From positions 1 through 64,000 of the forward strand of contig JAPPLJ010000021.1 in the NCBI GenBank assembly GCA_028819475.1: a stretch of 64,000 nucleotides of DNA, given 5' to 3'. A program made the translations under genes and the position numbers. The stretch is from Rhodospirillaceae bacterium (GTDB lineage Bacteria; Pseudomonadota; Alphaproteobacteria; Bin65). Within the stretch, counting starts at the first letter, position 1. Every line of letters begins with the position of its first letter. Below are positions 25,459 to 35,480 of the stretch, piece by piece. The notes beneath the pieces were generated by a model. That model saw only the letters and a list, made by a program, of their open reading frames with translations, ran no database searches and was not told the origin of the DNA.

Positions 25459-25590
25459 GAGCCTTCCCTGCCGCCGTTGACCGCTTCCGATGATAGAAAT
25501 ACGTTTCCGTCAAGTCCATGCAGGCCGCGCCGTATCCGGCTCGCCGGATTCCGGGGCCGGGCACGGGCCGGAAATCGGGAGGAAAAGGTT

Positions 25591-26562
25591 ATGAAATTAT
25601 CGTTATCGCTTACGCGCCCGTTCGCTGTTGCGGCCGGCATTGCAGCGGTTTCCATCGCCGCACCCGCCATCGCGGAATATCCGGAAAAACCCGTCAAGAT
25701 CGTCGTGCCGTTCGGCGCCGGCGATTCGCTCGACGGCACCGCCCGGGTGATCGCCGAGCAGCTCAAGAAGGAGCTGAAGGTGCCCTTCGTGGTGCAGAAC
25801 ATCCCGGGCGCCGGCGGCGGCAAGGGCACCGCCGAAGCCAACAAGGCGAAAGGCGACGGCTATACGCTCCTGATGGGCTCGACCGGCGCGCTGACGGCCC
25901 GGCCGCTGATCTCGAAACCGGGCTACGTCACGAGCGATTTCGTCCCGCTGGCCCAGCTCGTAGAGGTGCCGATCGGCCTCGCCGTCAAGGCGGACAGCCC
26001 GTTCAAATCGGTGAAGGACATCGTCGCGGCGGCCAAGGCCAAGCCCGGCGGCGTCAAGTACGCCACGCCCGGCCCCGGCGCGACCCAGCACATCAACATG
26101 GAGATCTTCGCCAAGGCCCAGGGCATCAAGATGAAGCATATCGGCGGCCGGGGCGGCAAGGGCGCGGTCACCAAGACCCTGTCGGGCGAGGTCGATTTCG
26201 TGTTCGTCGGCGCGCCGAACTACACCGGGCTCGCCAGAGGCGGCAAGCTGCGGGTGATCGGTATCGCGGCGGACAAGCGCGTGCCCTACTTCCCGGACGT
26301 GCCGACCTTCAAGGAGCAGGGCTACGACTTCACGGTCGCCGTGTGGTTCGGCCTGCTGACCCGCAAGGGCACGCCAGCGGCCGTGGTGAGCAAGCTGCGC
26401 GCGGTCGTGAAGAAGGTCGCCAACCAGGCTTCGACCTCGGCGCTGTACAAGAAGTTCAACTTCAACGAGGCATTTCTCGACGGCGAGGGATTCCAGAAGC
26501 GCATCGACGCCAACGTCGCGAAGCACCGGGTCGTGCTCAAGGATATCGGCCTGATCAAGTAA
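25591..26562 (+). CDS. tctC: tripartite tricarboxylate transporter substrate-binding protein TctC/Bug
   Basis: A 323-aa periplasmic solute-binding protein of the TctC/Bug family. It has a signal peptide (MKLSLSLTRPFAVAAGIAAV, cleavage after AIA near residue 28) followed at once by YPEKPVKIVVPFGAGDSLDG, the family's characteristic N-terminus. The conserved GATQHINMEIF loop contributes to ligand binding. ATG 25591 has a strong GGGAGG site. It is the first gene of tctCBA. The ligand is a small carboxylate or related compound; it cannot be named. It is divergent from the OCD-family enzyme. Confidence 0.94.
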   Translation: MKLSLSLTRPFAVAAGIAAVSIAAPAIAEYPEKPVKIVVPFGAGDSLDGTARVIAEQLKKELKVPFVVQNIPGAGGGKGTAEANKAKGDGYTLLMGSTGALTARPLISKPGYVTSDFVPLAQLVEVPIGLAVKADSPFKSVKDIVAAAKAKPGGVKYATPGPGATQHINMEIFAKAQGIKMKHIGGRGGKGAVTKTLSGEVDFVFVGAPNYTGLARGGKLRVIGIAADKRVPYFPDVPTFKEQGYDFTVAVWFGLLTRKGTPAAVVSKLRAVVKKVANQASTSALYKKFNFNEAFLDGEGFQKRIDANVAKHRVVLKDIGLIK

Positions 26563-26605
26563 GCGGGCTCCGGGTCCGGTCCGTCCCCAAGCCCGGGGAG
26601 GGCGC

Positions 26606-27046
26606 GTGCCGAAACGGGCGGACCGGATCGTCGGGCTGGCGGTCGTGGCGCTGGGCCTTGCCCTGGCGCTGCTGGTCGCCGGCATCGAGATCAACGAACG
26701 GCAATCGACCCTCTCGGCGCGCTTCTTTCCCGGCCTGCTGGCCGGCGTACTGGTGCTGCTCGGCGGCCTGCTGGCGCTGCGGCCGGGCGATCTCGGCACG
26801 GCAGATGTGCTGTCCGGGCTGATGCGGCGGCGCGGCCTGATGATGGCCGCCCTGTTCCTGCTCTACTGCCTGACCTTCCGCTATGTCGATTTCCGGCTCG
26901 GGACCTGGGCGTTCACAATCCTGTCGCTGTGGATTCTGGGCTCACGCCGGCCGCTTGAACTGGCCCTGATCCCGGTCGCGGTCTCGGCCGCGGTGTATGC
27001 CGTATTCCGCTACGGATTCACCGTGCTGCTGCCGACATGGATCTGA
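26606..27046 (+). CDS. tctB: tripartite tricarboxylate transporter small membrane subunit TctB
   Basis: A 146-aa membrane protein with four predicted helices (about 8-26, 40-58, 76-93 and 100-140), the size and topology of TctB. The start is GTG 26606, with GGGGAGG upstream. The gene overlaps tctA by 10 bp, so their synthesis is coupled. TctB is needed with TctA for sodium- or proton-driven uptake of the ligand presented by TctC. Sequence conservation in this family is low; context carries much of the assignment. Confidence 0.9.
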   Translation: MPKRADRIVGLAVVALGLALALLVAGIEINERQSTLSARFFPGLLAGVLVLLGGLLALRPGDLGTADVLSGLMRRRGLMMAALFLLYCLTFRYVDFRLGTWAFTILSLWILGSRRPLELALIPVAVSAAVYAVFRYGFTVLLPTWI

Positions 27047-28515
27047 TCTCCTTCTCCGCGATCGGCACTGCCCTCGGCGCAATCGCCGATCCGATGATCC
27101 TGCTCTGGATCCTGATCGGGGTCGTCGTCGGCCTGATCTTCGGCGCGGCGCCGGGCCTGACGGCGACCGCCGGTGTCGCCATCGCGACCCCGCTGACCTT
27201 CGGCGCCTCCTTCGAGGTCGCCATGGCCCTCCTGCTCGGCATCTATTGCGGCGGCTATTTCGCCGGCTCGATCCCCGCCATCCTGATCAACACGCCGGGC
27301 GCGCCGGGCAACGCGGCAACCGCGCTCGACGGTTACCGCATGGCGCGCCGCGGCAACGCCGATCTGGCGATCAGCCTGTCGGTGGTCTCATCCTTCATCG
27401 GCGGTTTCGTCTCGATACTCGTGCTGATGCTGGCGGCGCCGAACCTGGCCAATTTTGCGCTCGAATTCACTTCGGTCGAATATTTCGCCCTCGGCACCTT
27501 CGGGCTGGTCTGCGTCGCCGCAGTCTCCGGCGGCTCGCTGCTGAAAGGCATGATCGCCGCTGCGCTCGGCATGCTGCTCGGCTGCAGCGGCATCGACCCG
27601 GTCGGCGGCATGACGCGGCTGACCTTCGGCGACCCGAACCTGCTCGGCGGCGTGCCGCTCATGCCGGCGCTGATCGCCTTTTTCGCGGTCTCGGAAATGC
27701 TGGTGCAGGCCGCGCGCAAGGACACGCTGGCCACCCTGCCGGCGCAGCGCCGGGTCGGCGCGGGCGAAGTGCTTTCGCACTATCTGCGCAACAAGTGGCT
27801 GACGCTGCGCAGCGCGTTCATCGGCACGGGCATCGGCATCCTGCCCGGCACCGGGCCGACCATCGCGGCCTGGATCGCCTACGGCGAATCGGCCCGTAGG
27901 AAGGCGCCGCAAGCGCAGGAAGAGGGCGATCCGCGCGGCGTCATTGCGGCGGAGACTGCGAACAACGCGGTCACGGGCGGCGCGCTCATCCCGCTGCTCA
28001 CGCTGGGCATTCCGGGCGATACGGTGACCGCGGTGCTGATCGGCGCCCTGCTGATCCAGGGCATCGATCCCGGCCCGTTCTTCATCGCCGAGAAGAGCGA
28101 CCTGTTCGTGCAGATCCTGCTCATCCTGCTGTTCGCGAACATCTGCATCCTGGTCATCGGCCTCGGCACGCGGCGCTGGCTGCCGGCGATCCTGAAGCTG
28201 CCGCCGCGCATCCTCATTCCGGTCATCGGCGTGCTGTGCGCGACCGGCGCCTTCGCGATCAACAACACGACGTTCGAGGTCGGCCTGATGGCGGTACTCG
28301 GCCTCGCCGGCTATGTCCTGATCCGCTTCGGCTTCCCGATGGCGCCGGTCGTCCTCGGCCTCGTGCTCGGCCCGATGGTCGAGACCAACCTGCGCAACGC
28401 GCTCACCGCCAACGACATGGACGCAACGGTGTTTGTGACCCGGCCGATCGCCGCCCTGCTCCTCGCCGCCGCCGTCTTCACCATATTCTGGACCTGGCGG
28501 CGGCACCGCAAATAG
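27037..28515 (+). CDS. tctA: tripartite tricarboxylate transporter large permease TctA
   Basis: A 492-aa polytopic inner-membrane protein of the TctA family, the channel-forming subunit of a secondary transporter dependent on the TctC binding protein. Two inverted-repeat halves are visible through duplicated glycine/proline loops: AAPGLTATAG and INTPGAPGNAAT in the first half, GILPGTGPTIAAW and LTLGIPGDTVTAV in the second. About twelve hydrophobic spans. ATG 27037 lies inside tctB. The gene ends seven bases from the convergent ilvD stop. Confidence 0.95.
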   Translation: MDLISFSAIGTALGAIADPMILLWILIGVVVGLIFGAAPGLTATAGVAIATPLTFGASFEVAMALLLGIYCGGYFAGSIPAILINTPGAPGNAATALDGYRMARRGNADLAISLSVVSSFIGGFVSILVLMLAAPNLANFALEFTSVEYFALGTFGLVCVAAVSGGSLLKGMIAAALGMLLGCSGIDPVGGMTRLTFGDPNLLGGVPLMPALIAFFAVSEMLVQAARKDTLATLPAQRRVGAGEVLSHYLRNKWLTLRSAFIGTGIGILPGTGPTIAAWIAYGESARRKAPQAQEEGDPRGVIAAETANNAVTGGALIPLLTLGIPGDTVTAVLIGALLIQGIDPGPFFIAEKSDLFVQILLILLFANICILVIGLGTRRWLPAILKLPPRILIPVIGVLCATGAFAINNTTFEVGLMAVLGLAGYVLIRFGFPMAPVVLGLVLGPMVETNLRNALTANDMDATVFVTRPIAALLLAAAVFTIFWTWRRHRK

Positions 28516-28521
28516 GGCGCC

Positions 28522-30267
28522 CTACGCCTCCCACTCCCACTCGACCGCGCCGGAATGGGTGACGGCGCCCGTGTTGGCCTGGCCGACCAGCCGCGCGTAT
28601 TTCTCCAGCGCGCCGCCGAGCCGGCGCGGGTCCGGCGCCTGCCAGGCGGCGCGGCGGGCGGCCAGTTCTTCCTCCGGGAGCAGGACGTTGATCGAGCGCT
28701 TTGCGGCGTCGATCTCGATGACGTCGCCGTCGCGGATCAGAGCGAGCGGGCCGCCGACCGCCGCTTCCGGCGCGGCGTAGCCGATGCACATGCCGCGGGT
28801 TGCGCCGGAGAAGCGCCCGTCGGTCAGCAGCGCCACCTTCTCGCCCCGGCCCTGGCCGTAGATCAGCGCCGTCGTGCCGAGCATCTCGCGCATGCCCGGG
28901 CCGCCGACCGGGCCTTCGTTGCGGATGACGATGACCTCACCGTCCTCGTAGGCCTGAGTCTGCACCGCGGCGTTGCAGCTCTCCTCTTCGTCGAACACCC
29001 GGGCCGGGCCCTTGAAATAAGTCGAGTTCAGCCCGGCCACCTTCAATAGCGCACCGTCCGGGCACAGGTTGCCCTTGAGCACGATCACGCCGCCGTCGGG
29101 TGAGCGTTCGTCGCCCTTGCGGCGGATGATCTCGCCGTCCGGGTCCGGGACGCCTTTGAGCGCGTCGGCCATCGTTTCGCCGGTGAAGGTCAGCGCCGCG
29201 CCGTCGAACAGGCCGCTTTCCATCAGCAGGCGGAAGACGACCGGCGCGCCGCCGATGCCGTGGACGTCCCTGGCGAGGAAGCGGCCGCCGGGCTGCAGGT
29301 CGGCGACGAGCGGCGTGCGGTCGAACACCTTCGCCACATCGTCCATGTCGAAGGAGATGCCGGCCTCGTTGGCGATGGCCGGCAGGTGCAGCGCCGCGTT
29401 CGTCGAACCGCCGGTCGCCGCGACCACCGCCGCGGCATTCTGCAGGCTCGTGCGGGTCACCAGGTCCCGCGGCAGCGGGCCGCCCTTTTCCAGCGCCGCC
29501 ATGACGGCGTGGCCGGCGCGCCGGGCGATGCCCTGCCGCTCGGCGAACACCGCCGGGATCATCGACGAGCCGAGCGGCGCCAGGCCGAGCGCTTCGGAGA
29601 CCATGCCCATGGTGTTGGCCGTGAACTGGCCCGGGCAGGCGCCGATGGTTGGCGCGCAGACCAGCTCCAGCGCGTTGACCTCCTCCTCCGGCACCGTGCC
29701 GACCAGCACACCGCCGACGCCCTCGTAGGCAGTCAGCACCGTCACGTCCTCGCCGCCGCGTGTGCCGGGCAGCATGGAGCCGCCGTAGATGAAGACCGAC
29801 GGCACGTTGAGCCGCGCCATCGCCATCATCATGCCAGGCAGGGTCTTGTCGCAGCCGGCGAAGCAGACCAGCGCGTCGTAGGCGTGGCCGCGGACCACGG
29901 CCTCGACGCTGTCGGCGATGATCTCGCGCGACAGCAGCGAGAATTTCATGCCCTGGTGCTGCATCGAGATGCCGTCGGACACCGAAATGGTGCGGAATTC
30001 CCGCGGCGTGCCGCCGGCCTCGACGATACCGCGCCGGGCGTAATCGGCCTGGTTGGCGAGGCCCATGTTACAGGGCGTCATCTCGCCCTCGGTGGTGACG
30101 ACGCCGACCATCGGCCGTGCGATCGCTTCGCTGTCCAGCCCCATCGCGCGCATGAAGGCGCGGTGGGCAACCCGGTCGAGGCCGTCGGTCGTGATGCGCG
30201 AACGCAGCCTGCGGTTCGCGCGGCGGCCGGATTCGGACGGCGCGGAGGCGTTCGGACCGTCGGGCAT
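28522..30267 (-). CDS. ilvD: dihydroxy-acid dehydratase (IlvD/Edd family)
   Basis: A 581-aa iron-sulfur dehydratase. IlvD makes 2-keto acids from dihydroxy acids in valine and isoleucine synthesis. The three cluster cysteines are C66 (TPCNMGLAN), C139 ([11 protein letters not shown]) and C212 ([14 protein letters not shown]). The length and these motifs fit the shorter DHAD class; related sugar-acid dehydratases share them, so the substrate is likely but not certain. It begins 53 bp after livF on the same strand, placing it at the end of a livKHMGF-ilvD transcription unit. That would link branched-chain amino acid uptake and synthesis, or instead hint at a non-standard dehydratase. Confidence 0.9.
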   Translation of the reverse strand: MPDGPNASAPSESGRRANRRLRSRITTDGLDRVAHRAFMRAMGLDSEAIARPMVGVVTTEGEMTPCNMGLANQADYARRGIVEAGGTPREFRTISVSDGISMQHQGMKFSLLSREIIADSVEAVVRGHAYDALVCFAGCDKTLPGMMMAMARLNVPSVFIYGGSMLPGTRGGEDVTVLTAYEGVGGVLVGTVPEEEVNALELVCAPTIGACPGQFTANTMGMVSEALGLAPLGSSMIPAVFAERQGIARRAGHAVMAALEKGGPLPRDLVTRTSLQNAAAVVAATGGSTNAALHLPAIANEAGISFDMDDVAKVFDRTPLVADLQPGGRFLARDVHGIGGAPVVFRLLMESGLFDGAALTFTGETMADALKGVPDPDGEIIRRKGDERSPDGGVIVLKGNLCPDGALLKVAGLNSTYFKGPARVFDEEESCNAAVQTQAYEDGEVIVIRNEGPVGGPGMREMLGTTALIYGQGRGEKVALLTDGRFSGATRGMCIGYAAPEAAVGGPLALIRDGDVIEIDAAKRSINVLLPEEELAARRAAWQAPDPRRLGGALEKYARLVGQANTGAVTHSGAVEWEWEA

Positions 30268-30320
30268 GGCGGGGCTCCCGGTGTGCGGAGCCCTACCCTA
30301 ACGATGCCAATCCGCCGGCG

Positions 30321-31028
30321 CTACCCGCCGAGATAGGCGCGGCGGACGTGGTCGTTCTCGTGCAGGTCGCCGGCCGGGCCTTCCAGCGCGACGGCGCCGG
30401 TTTCGAGCACATAGGCGTACCGGGCCAGCAGCAGCGCCATCTCGGCATTCTGCTCGACCAGGACGACCGGCGTGCCCTGGGCGGAGATGTCGGTGACGAT
30501 CCGCGCGATCTCCTGCACCATGACCGGCGACAGGCCCATCGACGGCTCGTCGAGCAGCAGCACCCGCGGCGCGCTCATCAGTGCCCGGCCGATCGCCAGC
30601 ATCTGCTGCTCGCCGCCGGACATGGAGCGGGCCCACTGCTTGCGCCGCTCGGCGAGGCGCGGAAAGCGCCCGAAAACGTCGGCGAGCGAGGCCTCGACCG
30701 CCGCCCTGTCGGTGCGCAGGAAGGCGCCGGTGCGCAGGTTCTCCTCGACAGTCAGGTCCGGGAACACCCGCCGTCCCTCGGGAACGTGGGCAATGCCTCG
30801 GCGCACGATCTCTTCCGGCGGCCGGCCGTCGATGCGCGCGCCGTCGAAATGGATCTCGCCCCGTGTCAGCGGTTCGAGCCCGGAAATGGCGCGCAGGGTC
30901 GTCGTCTTGCCGGCGCCGTTCGCGCCGATGATGGTGACGATCCCGCCGGCCGGCACTGCCATCGTGACGCCCTTGAGCGCCGCGGTCTTCTGGTAGCGCA
31001 CCTCGATATCGCGGATCTCAAGCAGCAT
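30321..31028 (-). CDS. livF: branched-chain amino acid type ABC transporter ATPase LivF
   Basis: A 235-aa ATPase with Walker A GANGAGKTT, signature SGGEQQMLAIGRAL and Walker B VLLLDEPSMGL, then the LivF-type C-terminus. It pairs with LivG to energise the LivH/LivM permease. ATG 31028 lies within the end of livG (11-bp overlap), so translation is coupled. The overlap region carries a 12-bp duplication (GTTGCCCGCCCC) that gives LivG its GNGAGNGAG tail. Last transporter gene before ilvD. The ligand class is Liv-type and need not be leucine. Confidence 0.95.
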   Translation of the reverse strand: MLLEIRDIEVRYQKTAALKGVTMAVPAGGIVTIIGANGAGKTTTLRAISGLEPLTRGEIHFDGARIDGRPPEEIVRRGIAHVPEGRRVFPDLTVEENLRTGAFLRTDRAAVEASLADVFGRFPRLAERRKQWARSMSGGEQQMLAIGRALMSAPRVLLLDEPSMGLSPVMVQEIARIVTDISAQGTPVVLVEQNAEMALLLARYAYVLETGAVALEGPAGDLHENDHVRRAYLGG

Positions 31029-31842
31029 CGCCCGCCCCGTTGCCCGCCCCGTTGCCCGTGGCAGAGCCGAGATAGGCTTCGATCACCGCAGGATCGTTGC
31101 GCACGTCGTCCGGCGCGCCCTCGACCAGCAGGGCGCCGAAATTCATCACCGTGATGATGTCGCACAGATTCATCACCGCCTGCATGTCGTGCTCGACAAG
31201 CATGACGGTGACGCCGCCGTCGCGGATGCGCCGGACGAGTTCCATCATGCGCCGGGTCTCCTCCGGGTTCATGCCGGTGAAGGGTTCGTCGAGCAGCAGC
31301 ACCTTGGGCTCCGCCGCCAGCGCGACCGCCATGCCGAGCATGCGCTGATGGCCGTGCGGCAGGTTCGAGACCGGCTCGTCCGCCAACTCTTCCAGGCCGA
31401 AAAAGGCCAGGGCCTCCCGCGCGCTGGCATCGGCCTGCGCTTCCGACCCGCGGTCCGTGCCGAGCAGCCGTCTCAGGAAGCCCGCGCGGGTGCCGAGATG
31501 GCGGCCGACCCGGACATTGTCCAGAACGGAGAATTCCTGGAACAGCGTCGAGCCCTGGAAGGTCCGCACCAGCCCCATCTCGGCCAGCGCGCTGGTCTTG
31601 CGCCCGGAAATGTCCCGGCCGCGATAGAGCACCTGCCCGGACGTCGGCGCGTAGAAACCGCTGATCACGTTGAAGGTCGTGGTCTTGCCGGCGCCGTTCG
31701 GCCCGATCAGGCCGTGGATCGCGCCCTCGCGCACCGCGAAGCTGAAATCGTCGACCGCCACCAGGCCGCCGAACCGGCGGGTCAGCCCCCGCGCCTCCAG
31801 GATGGGCGCTTCCGGGATCGGCGGGTCGGCGGGCGCGTTCAT
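31018..31842 (-). CDS. livG: branched-chain amino acid type ABC transporter ATPase LivG
   Basis: A 274-aa ATPase with Walker [10 protein letters not shown], a LivG-type signature [16 protein letters not shown] and Walker [12 protein letters not shown], followed by the H-loop VEHDM. The C-terminal tail is a glycine-asparagine run ([10 protein letters not shown]) produced by a short tandem duplication in the DNA, and is probably dispensable. The ATG at 31842 overlaps the livM stop by 4 bp (ATGA). Functions with LivF at the cytoplasmic face of the LivHM permease. Confidence 0.95.
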   Translation of the reverse strand: MNAPADPPIPEAPILEARGLTRRFGGLVAVDDFSFAVREGAIHGLIGPNGAGKTTTFNVISGFYAPTSGQVLYRGRDISGRKTSALAEMGLVRTFQGSTLFQEFSVLDNVRVGRHLGTRAGFLRRLLGTDRGSEAQADASAREALAFFGLEELADEPVSNLPHGHQRMLGMAVALAAEPKVLLLDEPFTGMNPEETRRMMELVRRIRDGGVTVMLVEHDMQAVMNLCDIITVMNFGALLVEGAPDDVRNDPAVIEAYLGSATGNGAGNGAGDAA

Positions 31843-32897
31843 GCCGCCTCTCCCCCCTCTCTCCCGGCGGCCGCGGCCGGCCCGCGCCGCCGGCGGTGCA
31901 GCCAGGCCCGCACCTTCGGCCCGAGGCTCTCAAGGCCATCCGGCAGATAGAGGACCGACAGGATCAGGATGGCGCCGTAGATCAGCGGCCGCGCCGTATC
32001 CAGGCCCAGGCCGCGCAGGACGATCTCGTTGATGACGGTCAAGACAATGACGCCGAGGATCGGGCCGTGGAAGGTCGCAGTCCCGCCGACGATGGCCCAG
32101 ACCAGGACATAGACCATCTGGTCGACGCCGAAGCGGGTCGGGTTCACCGTGCCGACATAGTGGGCATAGAGGCCGCCGGCGATCCCGGCGAAGAATGAGG
32201 CGATGACGAAGGCCAGGGTCCGGTAGCGGAACGTGTCGACGCCGATCGACTCGGCCAGCCTGTCCTGCCAGTGGATCGCGTGGAAGGTCAGCCCGATGCG
32301 CGACCGTTCGATCCTGTAAAGAATGAACAACGATATGGAAACTATTATCAATGCTAGAAAATAATAATTGACCGGCTCGTAGAAATCGATCGACAGGAAA
32401 CCGGTGTCTATATCGGGAAAGGCGTCGATGCGCTTAAGGCCCTTGGGGCCGCCGAAGGGGTCGGTAAAGCGTTTCCAGATCAGGCGGATGATCTCGCCGG
32501 CGGCGAAAGAGCCAATCAGGAAATAGAAGCCCTTCATCCGGAACAGCGGGAAGCTCAGGATTGCGGCGGTCCCCGCCGCCATGCAGCCGCCGATCAGCAT
32601 GGAGAACGGCACCGGCACGCCGAGCCGCTTGGCGAGCAGCGCGCTGGCATAGGCCCCGACGCCCATGATCACGACATGGCCGAGCGACCATTCGCCGGTC
32701 AACGTCAGCAGCCGGTAGCTGGAGACCAGCAGCACGTTGATGACGAGGAGGACGGCGATTTCCTGCTGCGAATAGCTCAGCAGATAGGGCAGGACCGCCA
32801 ACGCCGCGAACAGCAGCGCAAACCGCAGGCGCCAGACGATCCGCCCGGCCGGGCTGCCCGCACGGGATCCCGACAGGGCGACCGCCGGTTCAGGCAC
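31839..32897 (-). CDS. livM: branched-chain amino acid type ABC permease LivM
   Basis: A 352-aa permease with about ten membrane spans and the LivM signature segments ([19 protein letters not shown], and [15 protein letters not shown] before the last helices). It starts with GTG 32897, overlapping the livH stop by 8 bp. A stretch near 32325-32380, encoding a membrane span ([17 protein letters not shown]), uses unusually AT-rich codons compared with the rest of the gene. The C-terminus is a basic, alanine-rich tail. Partner of LivH in the membrane channel. Confidence 0.93.
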   Translation of the reverse strand: MPEPAVALSGSRAGSPAGRIVWRLRFALLFAALAVLPYLLSYSQQEIAVLLVINVLLVSSYRLLTLTGEWSLGHVVIMGVGAYASALLAKRLGVPVPFSMLIGGCMAAGTAAILSFPLFRMKGFYFLIGSFAAGEIIRLIWKRFTDPFGGPKGLKRIDAFPDIDTGFLSIDFYEPVNYYFLALIIVSISLFILYRIERSRIGLTFHAIHWQDRLAESIGVDTFRYRTLAFVIASFFAGIAGGLYAHYVGTVNPTRFGVDQMVYVLVWAIVGGTATFHGPILGVIVLTVINEIVLRGLGLDTARPLIYGAILILSVLYLPDGLESLGPKVRAWLHRRRRGPAAAAGREGGEAA

Positions 32898-33753
32898 GTT
32901 CCCTGGCTCCGAACAGGCCGGTCGGCCGCACCACCAGCACGGCGAACATCAGCGCAAGTCCGACGATGTTGGCGATCACGCCGTCGAAGAAGGTGGTGAC
33001 GAAGGTGTGGACGAAGGCGTAAAGCACGGCCGCGATCACCGCGCCCTCAAGGCTGCCGATTCCGCCGACGATGATGATGATAAAGGCGGTAACGATGATC
33101 GAGTGGCCGATATAGGGCGTCGGGCTGACGAGGGGCGCGGTCAGGGCCCCGGCAACGCCGGCAAGCCCGGCGCCGATGAACATGGCGATACGCGCGGTCT
33201 GGTTCATCGAAATGCCCTGGAGGGACGCGGCTTCGGCATCCTGGGCGCAGGCGCGCAATGCCCAGCCGAACTTCGAGCGCTTGAGGAAGGCCCACAGCGC
33301 AGCCAGCAGCAGGATGGCGGCGACGATCACGAACAGGCGCTGATAGGTCAGGATCGCGCCGAAAATCTCGATCTTGCCCTGGGTCGGCGGCGGGACATGG
33401 CCCATACGCCGGCCGAAGCCGAACACGACCAGGGTTTGCAGGATGAGAAGAAATCCGATCGACGCGATGAGGCCGCCCAGCGGATTCTTCCGCAGCGGGC
33501 GAAACAACCCGCGCTCCATCAGGAGGCCGACGGCCCCGACGAAGATCAGGCCCGCAGCGACCCCCACCAGGAAGGGAAACTTCTCCTGAGCGTAGAGGAA
33601 CACGACGCAATAGGCGCCGGCCATATAAAGTTCGCCATGAGCGAAGTTGATCACGCCCATGACGCCGAAAATCATCACCAGCCCGACCGCGATCAGCGCC
33701 ATATAGCTGGCGGCATACATGGCGTTGATGGCGGTCTGCCACAGCAGGTCCAT
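32890..33753 (-). CDS. livH: branched-chain amino acid type ABC permease LivH
   Basis: A 287-aa permease with eight or so membrane spans. Family marks are NFAHGELYMAGAY near residue 40 and GGIGSLEGAVIAAVLYA near 235. ATG 33753 is preceded in frame by GTG 33756; GAGG lies seven bases before the ATG. It follows livK after a 110-bp gap that contains a strong hairpin-plus-T-run terminator, so its expression probably depends on read-through or an internal promoter. Confidence 0.94.
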   Translation of the reverse strand: MDLLWQTAINAMYAASYMALIAVGLVMIFGVMGVINFAHGELYMAGAYCVVFLYAQEKFPFLVGVAAGLIFVGAVGLLMERGLFRPLRKNPLGGLIASIGFLLILQTLVVFGFGRRMGHVPPPTQGKIEIFGAILTYQRLFVIVAAILLLAALWAFLKRSKFGWALRACAQDAEAASLQGISMNQTARIAMFIGAGLAGVAGALTAPLVSPTPYIGHSIIVTAFIIIIVGGIGSLEGAVIAAVLYAFVHTFVTTFFDGVIANIVGLALMFAVLVVRPTGLFGARERA

Positions 33754-33777
33754 CACCGGGCCTCGACGGCTGGGGCG

Positions 33778-33816
33778 AAAAAACGATGCCGGGGCCGGGA
33801 AAGGCCCGGCCCCGGC
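33778..33816 (-). terminator. Rho-independent terminator/attenuator between livK and livH
   Basis: On the minus strand a perfect 12-bp stem (GCCGGGGCCGGG with CCCGGCCCCGGC, 33788-33799 and 33805-33816) with a 5-nt loop is followed by ATCG and six T residues. It lies between the livK stop (33864) and livH start. Partial termination here would give more binding protein than permease, as is common in such operons. Confidence 0.8.
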
Positions 33817-33863
33817 GGATTATACACGCACGGCAGAGGCGCCATGCGGATTGCGGCGATTTA

Positions 33864-35168
33864 TCAGCGCTGATTCCACATCTGGCCCAGGGCCGTCATG
33901 TGCTTGATCATCAGCTTGCTGTGCTTCGCCCACCAGGCGGGAATCGACTTGAAGGCCTTGATCTTGGCCTTGCCGCCTTCGATCACCACGACGGGCCAGT
34001 TGCCGACCAGCGCGTTGTCGATGCCGAACAGCTCCTTGCCCCACCATTTGGCGTCGCCGAAGGCGTGTTTGCCGGTGCCGCCGGCCTTCATCGCCTTCAG
34101 GACGGGCCCCGGTTCGGCACTGCCCGCCTTGCCGGCGGCGTCGGCCCACAGGTCCATGATCGAAGCGTATTCCCAGGACACCGCGCTCCATTCCTTGGCG
34201 CCGTAGCGCTTGGAGTATTCGGCATAGAACTCGTTGGGATTGACGAAGTTCACTTCCTTGGCGTTGAGCGCCGGGTCGTCGAAATCCGGGAACTGGAAGA
34301 CGAAGCCTTCCATGAAGTCCTTCGACGTCTTCTCGACGATCACCTGGTAGAAGTCGGCGGTGCAGGAAATGATCTGCCCCTTGTAGCCCTGCTGGAACGC
34401 CTGCTCGCACAGCGGGTGGACATAGTCGGCATAGCAGGTGTCCAGGCACAGGATGTCCGGCTTCTTGGCCAGCAGCTTGGTCATGACCGGCGCGAAGTCC
34501 GTCGTCGCCGGATCGAAGAACAGCGGCGCGTCGACCATCTTGATGCCGGCCGCCTCGAAGGCCGCCAGGTAGGTCGCCACCGAAGGCTTGCCCAGCGCAT
34601 CGTCCTGGGCGCAGATCGCGGCCGTCTTCAGGTTCTTCTTGTTCTCCGCCAGCCATTCGACGCCGGTGACGTTGTAGATCGGATGCACCTCGCACGGCGC
34701 CACGAGCGTCTTCGTGTCCGGCGACAGATCGCTCGGCAGCAGCGTCGAGAACAGCATGCCTTCCCGCTCCGCGATCTTCTCCACGCCCGGCCAGGTGTCG
34801 CCGCCCAGCATCATGATGAACTTGACGCCGTCTTCCTTGATCAGCTTGGTCGCGCCGGTTTTCGCCTTGCCGGCATCGTATTCGTTGTCGTAGCCGACGA
34901 ACTCGATCCTGTACGACTTGTCGCCGATTTTCACGCCGCCCTTGGCGTTGACCCAGTCAGCCCAGATCAGGCAGCCGTCGTAGCCGGGTTTGCCCCAGGC
35001 CGCGACCGGGCCGGTGAACGGCGCGAGGAAGCCGATCTTGATGGTGTGGCCGGCGGCAAAGGAAACCCGCGACAGGCCCGTGCCCGTCGCGGCCAGCGCA
35101 GCCCCCGACGCCGCCGTCGTCCCGAGGAATTTCCGCCTGCTCAATTTGCGGTCGAGTGTCTTTCGCAT
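33864..35168 (-). CDS. livK: Liv-type ABC transporter substrate-binding protein, Tat-exported
   Basis: A 434-aa periplasmic binding protein of the LivK/type I fold. The N-terminus has a twin-arginine signal (SRRKFLGTTAASGAALAATG), so it is likely exported folded through Tat. The mature domain begins TIKIGFLAPFTGPVAAWGKP. The ligand-binding loops contain several aromatics; specificity is not readable. ATG 35168 has GGGAGG upstream. First gene of livKHMGF-ilvD, divergent from tmm. Because tmm acts on trimethylamine, the ligand could be a methylated nitrogen compound or an amino acid; neither is shown by the sequence. Confidence 0.93.
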   Translation of the reverse strand: MRKTLDRKLSRRKFLGTTAASGAALAATGTGLSRVSFAAGHTIKIGFLAPFTGPVAAWGKPGYDGCLIWADWVNAKGGVKIGDKSYRIEFVGYDNEYDAGKAKTGATKLIKEDGVKFIMMLGGDTWPGVEKIAEREGMLFSTLLPSDLSPDTKTLVAPCEVHPIYNVTGVEWLAENKKNLKTAAICAQDDALGKPSVATYLAAFEAAGIKMVDAPLFFDPATTDFAPVMTKLLAKKPDILCLDTCYADYVHPLCEQAFQQGYKGQIISCTADFYQVIVEKTSKDFMEGFVFQFPDFDDPALNAKEVNFVNPNEFYAEYSKRYGAKEWSAVSWEYASIMDLWADAAGKAGSAEPGPVLKAMKAGGTGKHAFGDAKWWGKELFGIDNALVGNWPVVVIEGGKAKIKAFKSIPAWWAKHSKLMIKHMTALGQMWNQR

Positions 35169-35306
35169 TGGACCTGCCTCCCATTATTCGCGGCGGCCGC
35201 CTCGGCATCCTAAACCGGGAGGCGCCGCCCATCGGCCGGTCGGAAGCCGGAAGGACACCGAACGGCCCGCAAGACCGCAACTGCAGAACAATCCTTGGGC
35301 GATTGA

Positions 35307-35322
35307 ACCAATTCAGACCAAT
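35307..35322. promoter_or_regulatory. two ACCAAT boxes at 10-bp spacing (livK side)
   Basis: ACCAAT occurs at 35307-35312 and 35317-35322, i.e. exactly one helical turn apart, 139-155 bp upstream of livK. It is the reverse complement of the ATTGGT boxes on the tmm side, so both arrays have the same orientation relative to the gene they face. Candidate binding site of a shared regulator. Confidence 0.5.
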
Positions 35323-35480
35323 TAGTCCGGCTTGCTGTCCAAGCTTAATGCTGTTGCAGTCGATGCTACACAGCATGACAATTTAGGGGATGGATGCAAG
35401 AGAAATATGCATTATTGTGACTATCCTATCGGGCAGGCGATGCCGGGCCGGATTCCGGCGCCGGTAGAATCCGAGATTCA

